From an uncultured Chromatiaceae bacterium (GTDB lineage: Bacteria; Pseudomonadota; Gammaproteobacteria; Tenderiales; Tenderiaceae), in contig CALZIO010000011.1 of assembly GCA_945787785.1 (NCBI GenBank), positions 1 through 58,952 of the forward strand: DNA of 58,952 nucleotides. The letters are read 5' to 3'. Positions 28,561 to 37,674 of the stretch are shown here, one piece after another. The first letter of the stretch is position 1, and the number at the start of each line of letters is the position of its first letter. The position numbers and the translations under genes were made by a program. The notes beneath the pieces were generated by a model. It saw only the letters and a list, made by a program, of their open reading frames with translations, did no database searches and was not told the DNA's origin.

Positions 28561-28962
28561 TCAATAATCTGCCACCAGGGTGGTCAGGGTGGTCGTGGCT
28601 ACACCGCTGACACTGACGGTGACGACTTTGTAGTTGGTGTCACCACCCCAGTCAGCGGCAATACTTGAGGCAACACTATAACCGGCAGGGATGTTGGTGC
28701 AGGCAAGTTGGGTTGAGCCCATCATGCACGGGTCAGCGTTAGGGTTGCTGAATGCTGCAAAACCCAACACCTGACGTTGAGGCAAGATCAACTCCATTCG
28801 TTCCACCGCCAGGTGCATGGCCTGAATTGAACTGCTGACCTGAGCGGGTCCTTTCAAGGCTGTGGAAAAGGCCGCTAACAAGGCCGTGGAAAGAATGCTG
28901 CTGACGAGGATAAAGATGATTAACTCGATCAGAGAGAAACCGTCTTGACGACGCCTGTTCAT
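28561..28962 (-). CDS. mshD: MSHA minor pilin MshD
   Basis: Protein of 133 residues with a prepilin signal (RRRQDG before FSLIELIIFILVSSILSTAL, Glu at +5). HLAVERMELILPQRQVLGF matches the helix common to MshD proteins, and two Cys (CMMGSTQLAC) may form a disulfide. It overlaps mshC by 4 nt. Assigned by motif and gene order. Confidence 0.78.
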   Translation of the reverse strand: MNRRRQDGFSLIELIIFILVSSILSTALLAAFSTALKGPAQVSSSIQAMHLAVERMELILPQRQVLGFAAFSNPNADPCMMGSTQLACTNIPAGYSVASSIAADWGGDTNYKVVTVSVSGVATTTLTTLVADY

Positions 28963-29441
28963 GGCTTAATAACCCGGCCGGTTTCAGGTGTAATGCGCAC
29001 AGTGCGAGTTTCGCTTGCTGCAGTAAGCGTAACTACTGCATCAGATCCTAATGCGGTACCTGGCGTCAAGGTATTGATATAGGGTGTTCCCTGGCCATCA
29101 AATACCAGAAAGCCATGGCTGCTGCTTAGTGAAATGCCCGTGTCCAGAAAAATCGTAGTGCTGCTACTGGCAGGGTGAGTGTAAAGCGTTGCGCCATCTG
29201 CGCTGCTGATCCAATATCGATCTGAGGCAAAATTAATGCGGTAGCGCTGGCCACGGTTGATGGCGAGTGATTGGGTATGGCGGATATCGGCGACGATCTG
29301 GTCGGCTTGGGCTGAGATGTTGATAGAGCCAGAGGGGAATCTGATAATTGCGTAGGTTGAGATAATGGCCGCGATGAGCAGTACCAGGACCAATTCTATC
29401 AGGGTGAAACCTTGAGCCCGTTTGGGAACCTGTCTGGTCAT
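28959..29441 (-). CDS. mshC: MSHA minor pilin MshC (GspH-like)
   Basis: Protein of 160 residues with prepilin signal (KRAQG before FTLIELVLVLLIAAIIS) and a GspH/FimT-like body (ADIRHTQSLAINRGQRYRIN). In MSHA systems MshC follows the major pilin MshA. It lies 77 nt downstream of mshA, behind an intrinsic terminator, so it is expected to be transcribed only by read-through. Confidence 0.8.
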   Translation of the reverse strand: MTRQVPKRAQGFTLIELVLVLLIAAIISTYAIIRFPSGSINISAQADQIVADIRHTQSLAINRGQRYRINFASDRYWISSADGATLYTHPASSSTTIFLDTGISLSSSHGFLVFDGQGTPYINTLTPGTALGSDAVVTLTAASETRTVRITPETGRVIKP

Positions 29442-29470
29442 GTCCGTTTACTCAGAGAGGCAGAAAAACC

Positions 29471-29501
29471 GATGCCTGTAGCATGGCATGCTACAGGCAT
29501 C
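29471..29501 (-). terminator. Intrinsic terminator between mshA and mshC
   Basis: A perfect 15-bp inverted repeat (29471-29485 GATGCCTGTAGCATG with 29487-29501) separated by one base is followed on the minus strand by GGTTTTTC. It lies 17 nt past the mshA stop. Being within a pilus operon it probably allows the major pilin to be made in excess over the minor pilins. Confidence 0.85.
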
Positions 29502-29517
29502 GTTATGTGGTTATTTC

Positions 29518-29913
29518 TTACGTTGGGTCAACATTAATTGCGGTGAAGTTTCTTGTCTTACCTGAAGCTGTGTGTGTCAGTACGCAGGTGCTTACTGAAT
29601 CACCTTCCGCAGCGCCAACGGCGAGGGAGGCAATGGTATATCCAGTAGCAGGCGCGCCACTCAAACCGCCCTCTACAAGCAGGCCTGCATCTTGGCAATT
29701 AGCAACTGTTGTTCCTGTCATTGGGTTAGTTTTTTCAGTGGCATAGTTGATGGTGGCTGCTGAGCTTAGCCCTCCTGCAATACCCTCTATCGCAGCGTCT
29801 TCTGCATCCCCGGAAAGGTCAACAAATTTAGGGATGGCAACTGCACTTAGTAAGCCTAAGATTACGATAACCATTACCAATTCAATTAATGTAAAACCTG
29901 TTTGTTGTTTCAT
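29518..29913 (-). CDS. mshA: MSHA major pilin MshA
   Basis: Protein of 131 residues with a short leader MKQQTG followed by FTLIELVMVIVILGLLSAVA (mature residue 1 Phe, Glu at +5) and IPKFVDLSGDAEDAA, the typical MshA N-terminus. Two Cys (ANCQDAG and STCVLTH) probably form the pilin disulfide of the C-terminal region. It is placed directly after mshG and before mshC, as the main fibre subunit should be, and is followed by a terminator. Confidence 0.88.
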   Translation of the reverse strand: MKQQTGFTLIELVMVIVILGLLSAVAIPKFVDLSGDAEDAAIEGIAGGLSSAATINYATEKTNPMTGTTVANCQDAGLLVEGGLSGAPATGYTIASLAVGAAEGDSVSTCVLTHTASGKTRNFTAINVDPT

Positions 29914-30065
29914 CTGCTACCCTCGTTGAAGATTAATATTCAGCCAAAAATCGTTGGGTTAGTCTGCCCGTGCCAAGATCATAATGGCTCAATGATTATC
30001 TCGACTGATTTAGTGTAAAACTTTAGAGGTATTTAATAAAAAAAAGGCTTAAGGCTAATGAAGAT

Positions 30066-31292
30066 TTAACGTCCCATTGCGGCCCCGGATAGATTCCACA
30101 TGGGTAGAAAGACTCCTAGTGCCAAAATTAGCACCATGATTCCTACAAAGGTCAGCAGGATAGGTTCGATTGAGGTGCTAAGGTTTTTAAGTTGGTACTC
30201 AACTTCGCGTTCGTAATATGCCGCAACTTCAGACAACAAGTCGTCGAGGGAGCCGGTCTGTTCTCCGACCCGTATCATCTGCAATACGATCGAAGGAAAA
30301 AGATTGGATGTGGTCGCTGCTTGGGTGATGGTAATACCATGTTCCACATCTTCGCGCATTTTTAACACATGGCCTCTGACATAGGTGTTGTCGACCGCAT
30401 TGCTGACCACTGACATTGCTTGTCCCCATGGCACGCCGGATTTGACGCAAATAGCCATGGCGAGGGAAAAACGCCCCATGGTGGCACGATAAAGTATGTC
30501 ACCAATAATGGGCAATTTGAGTTTGAGCCGATCCCATTTTAATCGCCCGTTTTCTTTTGATAGATAAAAGCGGATGGCGATTGGCAGGGCAAGAATGAAT
30601 GCCAGCACTACATACCAGTAGTTAACGGTAAAACTGGATGTGGCGATCAGAATTCTGGTTGGCAGAGGCAGGTCGGCTCCAAATTTATTAAACACATTTG
30701 CAAAGGCAGGGATAACGAATATGTTAATAATTAATATTGCTACAGCGATGGCTACAATGACAATGATTGGGTAACGCACGGCGGACTTGACCCGTTCGCG
30801 CGTCTCACGCTCAAGTTCCAGGTAATTGACAAGCTTTAAGAAACTTTCTGGCAAGGTTCCGCTGGTTTCTCCGATTTCAACAATGCTGATGTAAAGACTT
30901 GAAAATGCCTCGGGGTGATGGCGCATGGCCGTACTTAAGTCTTCACCTGAATCAAGGCCATCTTTAAGCTCGCCGATTACATTAGCTAGATGCTCACTGG
31001 GGGTGGATTCGCGCAAGCCTTGTAAAGCTTCCATAATTGGCACGCCTGATCGCATTAGCGTGTACATCTGCCGGGAGAAAAAGATTAAATCAATGAGGGG
31101 TACATTTCGTTTGGAAAACTGCTGTTGAATTGAAATTCCAAATTTAGGCCTATTCTGATATGAAGAAATATTTATTGGCGTAATGTTTGTGTCGAGCAAA
31201 TGAGTGGCAACATCATCTTCTGAATCGGCTTCGAATTGTCCTGTTACCAGTTGTCCTTGTCGGTCACGGCCTTCGTATTTAAAAATGCTCAT
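30066..31292 (-). CDS. mshG: MSHA platform protein MshG (PilC/GspF family)
   Basis: Protein of 408 residues with the GspF duplication: two GspF domains (about 65-190 and 270-395: FSRQMYTLMRSGVPIMEALQ, RFSLAMAICVKSGVPWGQAM) and three membrane spans (about residue 170, 220 and 385). It is the polytopic inner-membrane base of the pilus motor that partners with MshE. It begins 3 nt after the mshE stop. Confidence 0.92.
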   Translation of the reverse strand: MSIFKYEGRDRQGQLVTGQFEADSEDDVATHLLDTNITPINISSYQNRPKFGISIQQQFSKRNVPLIDLIFFSRQMYTLMRSGVPIMEALQGLRESTPSEHLANVIGELKDGLDSGEDLSTAMRHHPEAFSSLYISIVEIGETSGTLPESFLKLVNYLELERETRERVKSAVRYPIIVIVAIAVAILIINIFVIPAFANVFNKFGADLPLPTRILIATSSFTVNYWYVVLAFILALPIAIRFYLSKENGRLKWDRLKLKLPIIGDILYRATMGRFSLAMAICVKSGVPWGQAMSVVSNAVDNTYVRGHVLKMREDVEHGITITQAATTSNLFPSIVLQMIRVGEQTGSLDDLLSEVAAYYEREVEYQLKNLSTSIEPILLTFVGIMVLILALGVFLPMWNLSGAAMGR

Positions 31293-31295
31293 TAT

Positions 31296-33002
31296 TTAGA
31301 TTTCCATGCCATAGCCAACTTTTATGACTTCATCGACGGTAGTTATGCCTTTAGCTGCCAGTTCATAGGCTGATTGCATGAGGGATTTAAATTCGGGGCG
31401 TGATTTAGCCATGTTGGAGAAACCGATCAAGTCACCATTGTGGAGTGTTTCAATCAGCTCGGTATCCATCTGAAGAAATTCGTAGATTCCAATTCGCCCT
31501 TGGTAGCCTGTATCGTTACAGGATCGACAACCAGATCCTCGTTTGAAGGTGACACCCTGCACTTCATTCTCCATGTCTTCAAGCATTAGCTTGGTGGCGG
31601 AATCTAATGTGTCGGTGGCAGCGCAGCTGGAGCATATTCGCCTAACCAACCGTTGAGCCAGGATTCCTCGCAGGCTGCCAGCAATCAGGTAGGGTTCGGC
31701 TCCCATATCAATCAAGCGAAGTGCGCTGGATATTGCATCATTGGTATGTAGGGTGGACATAACAAAGTGACCTGTCATCGAGGCACGTAGGCCAATTTCT
31801 ATTGTCTCCTGGTCACGCATTTCGCCAATCATAACCACGTCCGGGTCCTGGCGCAGTACAGACCGCAATACTCTACCAAATGTCAGTTCAACCTTGGGGT
31901 TGACTTGAACCTGGTTAACGCCATTTAAGCGGTATTCTACTGGGTCTTCAACGGTGATGATTTTGACCTCTGGATTATTTAGTTCACTTAACAGGGCATA
32001 TAGAGTGGTTGTTTTACCACTCCCCGTTGGCCCGGTGACCAACATCAATCCATGTGGGCTGCGTGAAATCTTTCTAATCTTCTTTACCAGGGTGTCTGGC
32101 ATGCCAAGCTGATCGATTCCAAGAAGCCCAGCAGACTGATTCAATAAACGCATGACCGCGGATTCGCCGTAGGGCAATGGCAGTGTGGATAAACGTACAT
32201 CAATTCGATTGCCACGTACTTCAATGTGAAAACGTCCATCCTGAGGAAGGCGTTTCTCTGAAATATCAAGGCCAGACATTAATTTCAATCTAGAAATAAG
32301 CGCACCAGAAATGCGATGATCTGTTGTGGTTTGAACGCGTAATGTGCCATCTATGCGGAAGCGGATACGTAATTCATTGATGTCCGGCTCAATATGAATA
32401 TCTGATGCGTTTACCTGAACAGCATCTTCGAGCATGGTATGCAAAAGCTTAACCACAGGGGCGTCAGTCACGCCTTCAGAAACTGTCCGGTCTGCGGTTG
32501 AACCTTCCACGGCTGATATTTGTTGGCCCAGCTCAGCAGCAAAGTTACTGATGTCTGCAGTGCGGCGATAGACAGAATCTATTGCCTTGAGTAAATCATC
32601 CTCTTTAACAACGGCAAGGTTCACAGGCTTTCCGACCAATCGGGACACCTCATCATAGGCAAAGATGTTGGTCGGGTCGGCCATGCCAATCAAGATATGG
32701 TTGGGCTCTTCTGCAAGGGCGATGACACGAAAACGGCGTGCCTGAACTTCTGGAATCCTTTTTACTGTTTCAGGATTGATGGAATAGCTACGAATATCGA
32801 TAAAATCAATATTCAGTTGTCGTGCCAGGATATCAAGTAGCTGATCCTCGCTGATATAGCCGCTTTCAATTAGCTCGCGGCCGAGTTTGTTACCGGTGCT
32901 CTTTTGCGTATCGAGTGCGGCCATTAGCTGTTCTTCTGTAATGGCTTTTTGCTCGACGAGTAAGTCGCCTAAGCGTATTTTTTTTGGTCTTTGTATCGCC
33001 AT
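31296..33002 (-). CDS. mshE: MSHA extension ATPase MshE (c-di-GMP-binding GspE family)
   Basis: Protein of 568 residues. Residues about 9-60 hold the two-motif MshEN c-di-GMP domain (RLGDLLVEQKAITEEQL and KLGRELIESGYISEDQL). The T2SSE ATPase has Walker A GPTGSGKTTT (about 324-333), the Asp box, Walker B GEMRD, and a four-Cys zinc site (CSSC near 457, CRSC near 497). It powers pilus extension in the cytoplasm. It is the first gene of the E-G-A-C-D-O-P block and is divergent from the 927-residue lipoprotein gene. Confidence 0.94.
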   Translation of the reverse strand: MAIQRPKKIRLGDLLVEQKAITEEQLMAALDTQKSTGNKLGRELIESGYISEDQLLDILARQLNIDFIDIRSYSINPETVKRIPEVQARRFRVIALAEEPNHILIGMADPTNIFAYDEVSRLVGKPVNLAVVKEDDLLKAIDSVYRRTADISNFAAELGQQISAVEGSTADRTVSEGVTDAPVVKLLHTMLEDAVQVNASDIHIEPDINELRIRFRIDGTLRVQTTTDHRISGALISRLKLMSGLDISEKRLPQDGRFHIEVRGNRIDVRLSTLPLPYGESAVMRLLNQSAGLLGIDQLGMPDTLVKKIRKISRSPHGLMLVTGPTGSGKTTTLYALLSELNNPEVKIITVEDPVEYRLNGVNQVQVNPKVELTFGRVLRSVLRQDPDVVMIGEMRDQETIEIGLRASMTGHFVMSTLHTNDAISSALRLIDMGAEPYLIAGSLRGILAQRLVRRICSSCAATDTLDSATKLMLEDMENEVQGVTFKRGSGCRSCNDTGYQGRIGIYEFLQMDTELIETLHNGDLIGFSNMAKSRPEFKSLMQSAYELAAKGITTVDEVIKVGYGMEI

Positions 33003-33515
33003 GTGCAGATCCTTGCTGTTCGAATATCCCTTTGATGTTTTTATCGAATCTTGAGTGTGCAGACAGTAATTTCGGCAGGACCGATCATCCTTATGGAGTT
33101 TTAACGGTCTTTTTTATCTAGGCTTTATTTATTTTAAAGAGTGAGACATTCCTATGATTGTTATATCTGTTTAATTAGTCATGGCGTAAATGACGTATTG
33201 GATTATTCCGGTCTGGTGGTAACAAGTGAGACCAAAATTCGTTATATGTGAGCTAGTTCACAATTTCTTGTGTATTTAATATTTTCCTATTTTCTTTTGA
33301 AATCAGTTTGTTGGTTCTATTTGTAAGCTTATTTGGGCTTGCAAAAATATTAATACTTTTTCTTAAAGTTTAGTCTTTCTTGTCGATACATCATTACGGT
33401 TTAGGAAGTATTCCTAGTCATGATCGCCAACGGATGGTTGTCACTCGAGATGTGGGTTGCGGGGTAAGAGGGAAATGCTCTCCGTAATAGTGAATTTTAG
33501 CGATCAGGAGCAAGA
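33003..33515. other. 513-bp divergent regulatory region between mshE and the large lipoprotein gene
   Basis: No gene is seen. It is AT-rich and contains a near-perfect CRP/Vfr-type site in its centre (33247-33262), several AT-rich hexamers that could be -10 elements in either direction but none convincing, and a GGTCT/AGACC hairpin near 33211-33234. No riboswitch consensus (in particular no GEMM c-di-GMP core) was recognized. Confidence 0.6.
33247..33262. promoter_or_regulatory. CRP/Vfr-type binding site
   Basis: TGTGAGCTAGTTCACA matches the CRP consensus TGTGA-N6-TCACA in all ten core positions, flanked by AT-rich DNA. It is 245 bp from the mshE ATG and 254 bp from the lipoprotein ATG, so it could serve either direction. 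CRP-family control of MSHA pili is known in Vibrio; that this site is used is an inference. Confidence 0.7.
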
Positions 33516-36299
33516 ATGAAAAATAAATTTGTAGTCCACGCGGTATCCGCAGCAGTAGCAATGGCATTGGCAGGTTGTGGCGGTGGAAGTTCCACAACAG
33601 CCACAGGCACAACGAATTCAGATGGTGAAACCCTCTCTTCAGTAACTTCAGGTTTTGCGCTTCCCTCAGAGATATCAGCAGTACCTGCGTCAACAGATTC
33701 ATCGACCCAGGCTTCATTAAGAAGTTTTAATGGTGCGATACGCTCTCTTGCTCGCGCTGCTTCAGATCTTTCAACATCGACAGATTACAGTAAAGCGCAT
33801 ACCAAAAAGTTTGTTGAAGAACGTGCCCTTGAGCAGTTTGATATTATTGAAGAAGTACTCAGCGCTATTGGTCAAACTAACTACGCCGACGAAGCGAATA
33901 TCAATGCTGGCGCTTATACGGCGATGGTAGCCTGGACAGATGACCAGGATGGCCGCGAAGTTAAAACGCTTGAGCCTTGGGTGGTTGATTCACGCATGAT
34001 TGTGAAAAACGGCGTTGATGTGAATCGTGTATTGGCCTGGATTGAAGAACCTGATCGTGACACTCCGGGGGGGACTCAACTTGTAAAAGCAGAATTCCTG
34101 ATTACACAAGCCGCCACTACGAATGCAGATGGTTCCTTCGCCGATTACGGTGTGTGGGATATGAATGTAAGTTTTAATGATTCAGTGGACAACTATTTTG
34201 TTGCTTCATCTACCATTGATGCTGATGGTGTGAATAGCATTAAAGTGCATGAAAAGGGAATGGGAGATTTTGGTAGCGAGATGAAGGGTATCTTGGTCCG
34301 CTCCGGTACTGAAGGTTACGGTAAAGTTTCTTACCCTGATTGGGAATCATGCTGGTCAGGTGGTGATAACGGCTGTAGTGAAGGTAGCCCGCCACCAGTC
34401 AAAGAGGCGCAATACGCCTATAACACTGCTTACCTAGCCGTTGACGATGACATCACCAATGGCACCAACGATGCAGTTTACAAAGACCGTGACGCAGATA
34501 ATGCGGTAGAAATGACTCATCGTTATGGCCTGTTTTATGATGAAGCGCCAACAGCCACAGGTGTCTCGGCTGGTGACGACGTTGAGAAACACACCTCCTT
34601 CGGTTTTCCCGTTGCCTTTACCGACAGTGGGTATAGCGAACATGCCTACTATGGCGCCTGGCAGGGACGGCATGAACTCTGGGGTGGTAACCCAGAAACT
34701 GGTATTCCTGCTGACACAGTTGTTTCGCGCGATGATCGTGGTCAAAATGCAGCCGCTGAGACCTATGTTGTCTCTGCAAAATTTAATGGAACATTGACTA
34801 AGCGTACCTTGGTTGATGGTTCATTAGCCGATATTCAGAACATTCCGGTTGAAACATTTATTAATAAAAATTATGACCTGCGCTGGGATAATGCGGGCAG
34901 TGCCTGGAAACATTGTGAAGGTTGGTTGGATTGGCAAACACAGCCACCAACGTGTAAAGATTTTGCTGACGATACCACCAAGGCGGTTTCTACGTTTACT
35001 GACTTTGACAGCTTGGTTGTTGCAGCAGGAGATCGTAAACATGTCAATATTGGTCGTTGGGATCAGTCATTGAATGGTGGTAACGGAGGCAATGTCGATT
35101 ATGTTTATTTGAATGCTGCCCCTGCGACAAATGGAGGTTTTTTCACAGCAGCAGGTTTTTACCCAGCGACTAGGAATCAGCAAGATGGCAGTATGACCCC
35201 AACGGGTGCTGGCGTTTACACCCCTGCCGATGGCGACAATCTCTATGTGAATGTTGGTGGTTCGATTTATATCGAATTTAACGGTACCGCTTGGGTTCAA
35301 AAAACGCTGACCAATTTTGACCAGCAAACCTGGACGCCAACATTTGATGATGCGAGTGACATTGCCTTCAACCCCGAGTTGGGTGGTGAGTATTACATCA
35401 ATAACCAGGGTGCAAGTTTTGTTGTAAAACGTAAGGATATAACAGGCACTGCTGCAACAGATTATGACGTTTTTACCGAATTGCAGTCGGCAGCTAACCC
35501 TGTCAACGTGGCGTCTATTCTGCCAACTGGAACCACCTATCTGGCGACACCTTGGCAGCCAGAGCTACGTTATGAGTTAGTGTCTGATGCCGCTGATACC
35601 AATTACATGAAATTGGTATATGTGACTGATGATCCAAATACTCAGGATGTTGATGAATCAGCCGTCACTACTGTATTGACTGATGGTCAATGGGGTCTGC
35701 AACCTTTCAATGTCTCAAACCAAGCTCTTAGGGCTGATGGAACTGCGGCCGACGTAGATGGTTTTGGTGTCCTGCAAAGTGGCGATCGCCCCGTTGAGTT
35801 TAACTGGGAGTATTCAACCGGTGGTTGGGGTTCACAACAATTCCTTTGTACGCCTGACTGTAGTGTGGCAGGGAATTACAAGATTCTTGATAACCCAATC
35901 ATGTTGACCCCATTTACTTTCGATACGAATGGTGACACGGTTGTTGATAGTAATGATAAGACCTTGTCCTTGCAGTTTGATGGCTGGATGCACGGTTTGC
36001 CTGATATGTACCATGAACTGGCCAAAAACAACTGGCAAATGAGTGCAGATATCAGCGCCAAGGTTATTAATATCCCTGCTGGTACGGCGGTAACCGATGG
36101 CACTAATAACTATTACATCAAGCCTCTGGAAATCAGTATGTTCCTGGCGGAAGTGGCTAGCAATACGGCTGGCGTGCCAGACATTACATCAGCGGCGAGT
36201 GTTGACCTTGGCAGCGTGCCTATCTTTACTGCTCATGGTATGGGTGCCAAACCAACGGGTACGGTAGTGAAATATTCAGAAGGTAAAGCAGTGGAATAG
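33516..36299 (+). CDS. Large putative surface lipoprotein, 927 residues
   Basis: Signal peptide MKNKFVVHAVSAAVAMALAG with a lipobox (LAGC, Cys21) and a Gly-Ser linker (GGGSSTTATG), the pattern of gammaproteobacterial lipoproteins. The mature region is long, Thr/Asp/Trp-rich, without membrane spans and with three Cys-containing segments (CWSGGDNGC, about residue 283; CEGWLDWQTQPPTC, about 466; CTPDC, about 780). DTNGDTVVDSND near residue 804 fits an EF-hand/dockerin-like calcium loop. No domain was recognized. It starts 12 nt after an AGGAG and ends before a strong terminator. Divergent from the MSHA operon, so a surface or adhesion role is possible. Confidence 0.8.
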   Translation: MKNKFVVHAVSAAVAMALAGCGGGSSTTATGTTNSDGETLSSVTSGFALPSEISAVPASTDSSTQASLRSFNGAIRSLARAASDLSTSTDYSKAHTKKFVEERALEQFDIIEEVLSAIGQTNYADEANINAGAYTAMVAWTDDQDGREVKTLEPWVVDSRMIVKNGVDVNRVLAWIEEPDRDTPGGTQLVKAEFLITQAATTNADGSFADYGVWDMNVSFNDSVDNYFVASSTIDADGVNSIKVHEKGMGDFGSEMKGILVRSGTEGYGKVSYPDWESCWSGGDNGCSEGSPPPVKEAQYAYNTAYLAVDDDITNGTNDAVYKDRDADNAVEMTHRYGLFYDEAPTATGVSAGDDVEKHTSFGFPVAFTDSGYSEHAYYGAWQGRHELWGGNPETGIPADTVVSRDDRGQNAAAETYVVSAKFNGTLTKRTLVDGSLADIQNIPVETFINKNYDLRWDNAGSAWKHCEGWLDWQTQPPTCKDFADDTTKAVSTFTDFDSLVVAAGDRKHVNIGRWDQSLNGGNGGNVDYVYLNAAPATNGGFFTAAGFYPATRNQQDGSMTPTGAGVYTPADGDNLYVNVGGSIYIEFNGTAWVQKTLTNFDQQTWTPTFDDASDIAFNPELGGEYYINNQGASFVVKRKDITGTAATDYDVFTELQSAANPVNVASILPTGTTYLATPWQPELRYELVSDAADTNYMKLVYVTDDPNTQDVDESAVTTVLTDGQWGLQPFNVSNQALRADGTAADVDGFGVLQSGDRPVEFNWEYSTGGWGSQQFLCTPDCSVAGNYKILDNPIMLTPFTFDTNGDTVVDSNDKTLSLQFDGWMHGLPDMYHELAKNNWQMSADISAKVINIPAGTAVTDGTNNYYIKPLEISMFLAEVASNTAGVPDITSAASVDLGSVPIFTAHGMGAKPTGTVVKYSEGKAVE

Positions 36300-36369
36300 T
36301 GACTACAACTAAGTGCATGGAAGCACAATAACACTGGGGGAGGTCTACTCCCTCTTAAAAAATAAAAAA

Positions 36370-36398
36370 GCCCCGTCAATCATTGACGGGGCTTTTTT
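36370..36398. terminator. Bidirectional intrinsic terminator
   Basis: GCCCCGTCAAT (36370-36380) and its inverse (36382-36392) form a perfect 11-bp stem, with a T-run on the right (plus) and an A-run on the left, so it can stop transcription from both the lipoprotein gene (+) and the convergent exonuclease-family gene (-). Confidence 0.93.
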
Positions 36399-36425
36399 TA
36401 TTGGTGCCAGCAAGATCAGTGTTTG

Positions 36426-37382
36426 CTACAGCGAAAACTGTACAACAAAAGGTGCGTGATCAGACTCTGGATATTTTTTATCTGTGGCAAAAGCAATGGA
36501 TTCATCATGCAAAATTTCGTTATGAATTTCAGCACTTTCATAATGGGCCAACAAGCTTCGCGAAATCATCATGTGGTCAAGCAAATTACCGTGTCCCTCA
36601 TGCAAATGACTATAACGCGCTTCTTTGGGAATGGAGTTGCTGCACGGTACAAGCTGTCTGAGACTTAACTCCGGATTGCCAGTATTTTCCACTCGGCCGG
36701 CAATCGCCTCTACCGGCACTTGGCCCGGTTCTGAATTAAAATCACCACAGACGATGATTTTCGCGTCCGGTTCGCTATCAAAAATTTCATCGATCATCAG
36801 GCGTACCTCAAGCGCTTGGCCGACCCGCTTCATGGATGAGATGAAATAACCTTCGGCCCAGCCACTAACCGTTTTATAGGAAAAGCCTTCTCTTTGACCT
36901 GGGACGGCTGATGGCAGGCGCGATTTGAGATGAATGTTAATCAGATGGACGTGTCCTTCAGGGTGGCCAATTTTGGCATATAACACGGGCCGCTCCCAAC
37001 TTACCTCCTTGGCCTCCTCTTCGCGAGGTGAGGCGGTGATGCGCCGATACATCAAGTCGTCTACATACTCATTGCGCACTTGGCGGGTGTCGAGGATGGG
37101 GTGCCTGGATAAGATGACGAGGTTGCGTTTGTCGTAGGCCTGGTCTGCGCTTGTTTCGGTGTGAGTCAGGTTGTAACCCTGGTAGGGCGTTCCTTCAGTT
37201 AATGCTTCTAATGCCCAAAGGCCGCGGGGTTGGTTGTCACGTTCCTGGCCATGCACCTCTTGCAGGCAGAGAATATCTGCATTCAATCGCAATAACTGGG
37301 GTTTTAGAACGAGGATGCGTTCTTCCAATGTGGGTGATTTTGTTTCATCCAGATTCTCGATATTAAATGTTGCAACTCGCAT
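36426..37382 (-). CDS. Endonuclease/exonuclease/phosphatase family protein
   Basis: Protein of 318 residues with EEP-fold landmarks: MRVATFNIENLDE at the N-terminus, LCLQEVHG (Glu metal ligand, about residue 42), VILSRHPILD, HLINIHLKSRL, CGDFNSEPGQ and the C-terminal SDHAPFVVQF His. There is no signal peptide. The family includes DNA, RNA, inositol-phosphate and lipid phosphodiesterases; the substrate is not evident. It shares a terminator with the convergent lipoprotein gene and is alone in its transcript. Confidence 0.85.
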   Translation of the reverse strand: MRVATFNIENLDETKSPTLEERILVLKPQLLRLNADILCLQEVHGQERDNQPRGLWALEALTEGTPYQGYNLTHTETSADQAYDKRNLVILSRHPILDTRQVRNEYVDDLMYRRITASPREEEAKEVSWERPVLYAKIGHPEGHVHLINIHLKSRLPSAVPGQREGFSYKTVSGWAEGYFISSMKRVGQALEVRLMIDEIFDSEPDAKIIVCGDFNSEPGQVPVEAIAGRVENTGNPELSLRQLVPCSNSIPKEARYSHLHEGHGNLLDHMMISRSLLAHYESAEIHNEILHDESIAFATDKKYPESDHAPFVVQFSL

Positions 37383-37674
37383 TTGACCCCTCCGTGGTGT
37401 GGTTTTCTTTCAAGAAATGATGCGCTTATTAAGCTATATGATCAATTGCATCTCATGCTTTTTTCAATAGGGCAATTATGGAATTGAGCCTGGTGAGTGC
37501 ATGAATGCCAGATTGAATGCCCGGTTTAGGGGCGCAACCCGGAGGGACGGGGCCATTTTGTAATTATTGTTAGCAGGCCCTAATAAATCTCTTCAATGTT
37601 TAATAGATTAGCCCTTGATAATGTGCGATAATCGCGCCCGCTTATGTTTGAGTGAAATGGGTCAGAAAATTTAA
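37383..37674. other. Intergenic region upstream of the cytochrome genes
   Basis: With the repeat at 37675 and the stretch to 37876 this makes a 494-bp divergent region. It includes a GC-rich block (37521-37556, GGGGCGCAACCCGGAGGG) that resembles dispersed intergenic sequence, and AT-rich hexamers near 37595-37630 (TTGATAATG, GATAAT) that could be promoter elements for the cytochrome genes. A 26-codon minus-strand reading frame inside the GC-rich block lacks a ribosome-binding site. No confident gene is present. Confidence 0.5.

Noticed and set aside
29914-30065. Sigma-54 promoter upstream of mshA (TGGCAC...)
   Set aside because: The -24 element is present but the -12 GC at the needed spacing is not (CT instead), so it is not a sigma-54 promoter.
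33003-33515. GEMM-type c-di-GMP riboswitch before the large lipoprotein gene
   Set aside because: Neither the conserved core nor the tetraloop-receptor sequence was found.
37476-37556. 26-codon minus-strand frame starting at 37556
   Set aside because: No Shine-Dalgarno precedes the ATG, the GC-rich sequence resembles dispersed intergenic repeat material, and the product has no membrane helix unlike the three supported small ORFs.
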